This document shows positions 62,664 to 64,000 of a DNA stretch of 64,000 nucleotides, one piece after another. Source of the stretch: Hanstruepera marina (lineage in GTDB: Bacteria > Bacteroidota > Bacteroidia > Flavobacteriales > Flavobacteriaceae); assembly GCF_019880635.1 (NCBI RefSeq), contig NZ_JAINVX010000006.1, positions 62,001 through 126,000 of the forward strand. Direction: 5' to 3'. The notes beneath the pieces were generated by a model. The model was given only the letters and a program-made list of their open reading frames with translations. It was not told the origin of the DNA and did not search any database. Positions within the stretch are counted from its first letter, which is position 1; every line of letters starts with the position of its first letter. The position numbers were made by a program, and so were the translations under genes.

Positions 62664-64000
62664 ATGAACAAAAAAACATGGTTTTTTGGTGTGCTTTGCG
62701 CTACATCATTATTGGGATATTCCCAACAACAAACAGATTCAACGAAAGTTGAACGTTTAGAAGAAGTTGTAATTACCGATTCCAGATTTGAATTAAACAG
62801 GGAACAATCGGGTAAGGTAATTACAAGAATTACACGGCAGGATATTGAAAATTTAAAAGGTCAATCGGTTGCAGAAATTATAAATAATACTGTTGGGATT
62901 GAAATTAATGGTGTTAAAAGTAATGCAGGGCAGAATTTGAGTTATTATGTGCGTGGTGGACGTAATAGGCAAGTTTTAGTTTTAATCGATGGTATTGCAT
63001 TAACCGATCCGTCTCAAATTGCCAACGATTATGATTTACGATTGCTTAATGTAAACCAAGTAGAAAGCATTGAGGTTTTAAAAGGGGCATCAAGTACATT
63101 GTATGGTTCTGGAGCAGCTACTGCCGTGATTAATATTAATTTAAAAGAGTCGGCTAAAAAACCTTTTGAAGTGAGCTTACGTTCTATTATTGGAACCAAC
63201 CAATCTCAAGATAATGACAATTATGCCATTAAGAACTTTAATAACGCAGTAACATTTAATGGAACACTAAACAAATTTAGTTATTTGGCCTCTTTTGGAA
63301 ACCAATTTACCAATGGTTTGTCAGCAGTTGAAAATGGAGAAGAACCTGATGCTTTTAACAGCTATAATGGGTTGTTAAAACTTGGATATAACTTTTCTGA
63401 TGCTTTTATATTTAAAGCTTATGGTAGTTTTGATAAATTTAAAGCCGACTTCGATGATGGCTTCTTGTTTCAAGATGCCGATAACCAGTCTATAAGTGAA
63501 CAATTTAGAATAGGTATTTCTCCAGAGTTTAAATACAATAACGGTAGTATAACATTAAATGCTGTTTACAACGATGTAATACGTACAATTGAGTCTAGTT
63601 TTCCGTCAAAATTTTATGCCAATAGTTTTGTGGCAGATTTATTCAACAAATATAATTTTAGCGAAACATTTTATACTGTAGTCGGTTTAAACGCACAGCA
63701 AAATGAAATGGAGAGTTTTGTAATACCCTTTGGTTCTAATGAGTTAGAACAGAGTATTAACCCAGATGAAGCTACATTTACCATTGTAGATCCATACCTT
63801 AATATGGTTTATATTTCTGAATTTGGATTAAATGTAAATGCTGGATTACGTTTAAATAACCATAGTGAATACGGCTCGCATGTGGTTTATAATATAAATC
63901 CTTCGTACCGGAAGGACTTTAATTTTGGGTATTTAAAATTATTGGCAAGCTATAGCACAGCCTACATAACACCATCGCTATACCAACTGTTTGAACCTGC
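62664..64000 (+). CDS. btuB: TonB-dependent vitamin B12 receptor, BtuB-like (3' end cut by window)
   Basis: The first 445 residues of an outer-membrane receptor. Signal peptide MNKKTWFFGVLCATSLLGYSQ; TonB box-like region RLEEVVITDSRFE (about 30-43); plug domain (about 45-165) with YYVRGGRNRQVLVLIDG and VLKGASSTLYGSGAATAVINI, then beta-barrel strands running to the edge. The cobalamin riboswitch directly in front, and btuFCD on the opposite strand, assign the substrate as B12 or another corrinoid. No SusD-type partner is visible. Confidence 0.92.
   Translation, partial: MNKKTWFFGVLCATSLLGYSQQQTDSTKVERLEEVVITDSRFELNREQSGKVITRITRQDIENLKGQSVAEIINNTVGIEINGVKSNAGQNLSYYVRGGRNRQVLVLIDGIALTDPSQIANDYDLRLLNVNQVESIEVLKGASSTLYGSGAATAVININLKESAKKPFEVSLRSIIGTNQSQDNDNYAIKNFNNAVTFNGTLNKFSYLASFGNQFTNGLSAVENGEEPDAFNSYNGLLKLGYNFSDAFIFKAYGSFDKFKADFDDGFLFQDADNQSISEQFRIGISPEFKYNNGSITLNAVYNDVIRTIESSFPSKFYANSFVADLFNKYNFSETFYTVVGLNAQQNEMESFVIPFGSNELEQSINPDEATFTIVDPYLNMVYISEFGLNVNAGLRLNNHSEYGSHVVYNINPSYRKDFNFGYLKLLASYSTAYITPSLYQLFEP

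Overview
This window is AT-rich chromosomal DNA from a member of the Bacteroidota, almost certainly a marine or aquatic Flavobacteriaceae; the genus cannot be fixed from the sequence. The supporting signs are promoters of the Bacteroidota type (TTG/TTTG, about 19 nt, TAnnTTTG), weak or absent Shine-Dalgarno sequences, four secreted proteins with type IX secretion (T9SS) C-terminal sorting domains, type B ribosomal protein L31, 'GlmU family' and DUF4199 proteins, and a BtuB/BtuFCD vitamin B12 locus. No insertion sequence, prophage, CRISPR array or plasmid gene is visible. The one mobile-element-like trace is a 22-nt duplication of the 3' end of tRNA-Pro.

Layout. 1-1.9 kb: the 5' part of a CcoI-type copper P-ATPase, divergent from a Crp/Fnr regulator, with a CRP/FNR-type palindrome between them (edge of a cbb3 oxidase locus). 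1.9-9.4 kb: exported peptidases (S9, M1), a large BNR/sortilin-like beta-propeller protein and a YdeI-family protein. 9.4-17.3 kb: fatty-acid degradation, namely an acyl-CoA synthetase gene and a marR-fadN-fadA-fadE operon with a 24-bp perfect palindrome at its promoter. 17.3-24.9 kb: a LytTR response regulator with two LytS-like kinase proteins (one with a degenerate ATP site), next to a divergent promoter pair whose upstream repeats are mirror images; the targets are a lipoprotein and a T9SS protein plus YadA-head/S74 surface protein. 24.9-28.8 kb: tRNA-Pro with a duplicated 3' end, and purL. 28.9-34.7 kb: a secreted endonuclease I, an RsmB-type methyltransferase, a BNR lipoprotein, and an ECF sigma / membrane protein / periplasmic sensor trio. 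35-41.8 kb: an MsbA-like ABC exporter, phosphohexomutase, GT2 glycosyltransferase, DUF4199, rpmE2 and a GlmU-family nucleotidyltransferase. 41.8-50.2 kb: an oligopeptide-binding lipoprotein, a T9SS protein, mtaB, a small GNAT-like protein, a hydrolase, a lytic transglycosylase, cardiolipin synthase, a TPR protein and rpmH. 50.3-57.3 kb: carB without its allosteric domain, a T9SS protein, a satD-DUF3307 pair behind three tandem 28-bp operator-like repeats, a small membrane protein and rmuC. 57.4-64 kb: a TPR protein and the B12 uptake locus (btuD, btuC, btuF on minus; a 35-aa membrane ORF, cobalamin riboswitch and TonB receptor on plus, cut by the window end).

Most genes are housekeeping or typical flavobacterial envelope functions. 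The observations most worth a second look are regulatory: (i) the mirror-symmetric 21-bp-pitch repeats at 22332-22449, probably LytTR operators; (ii) the triple 28-bp repeat in front of satD, whose product has a cyclase-like N-terminus and a C-terminal helix-turn-helix; (iii) the fad operon palindrome; and (iv) the tRNA-Pro 3'-end duplication.
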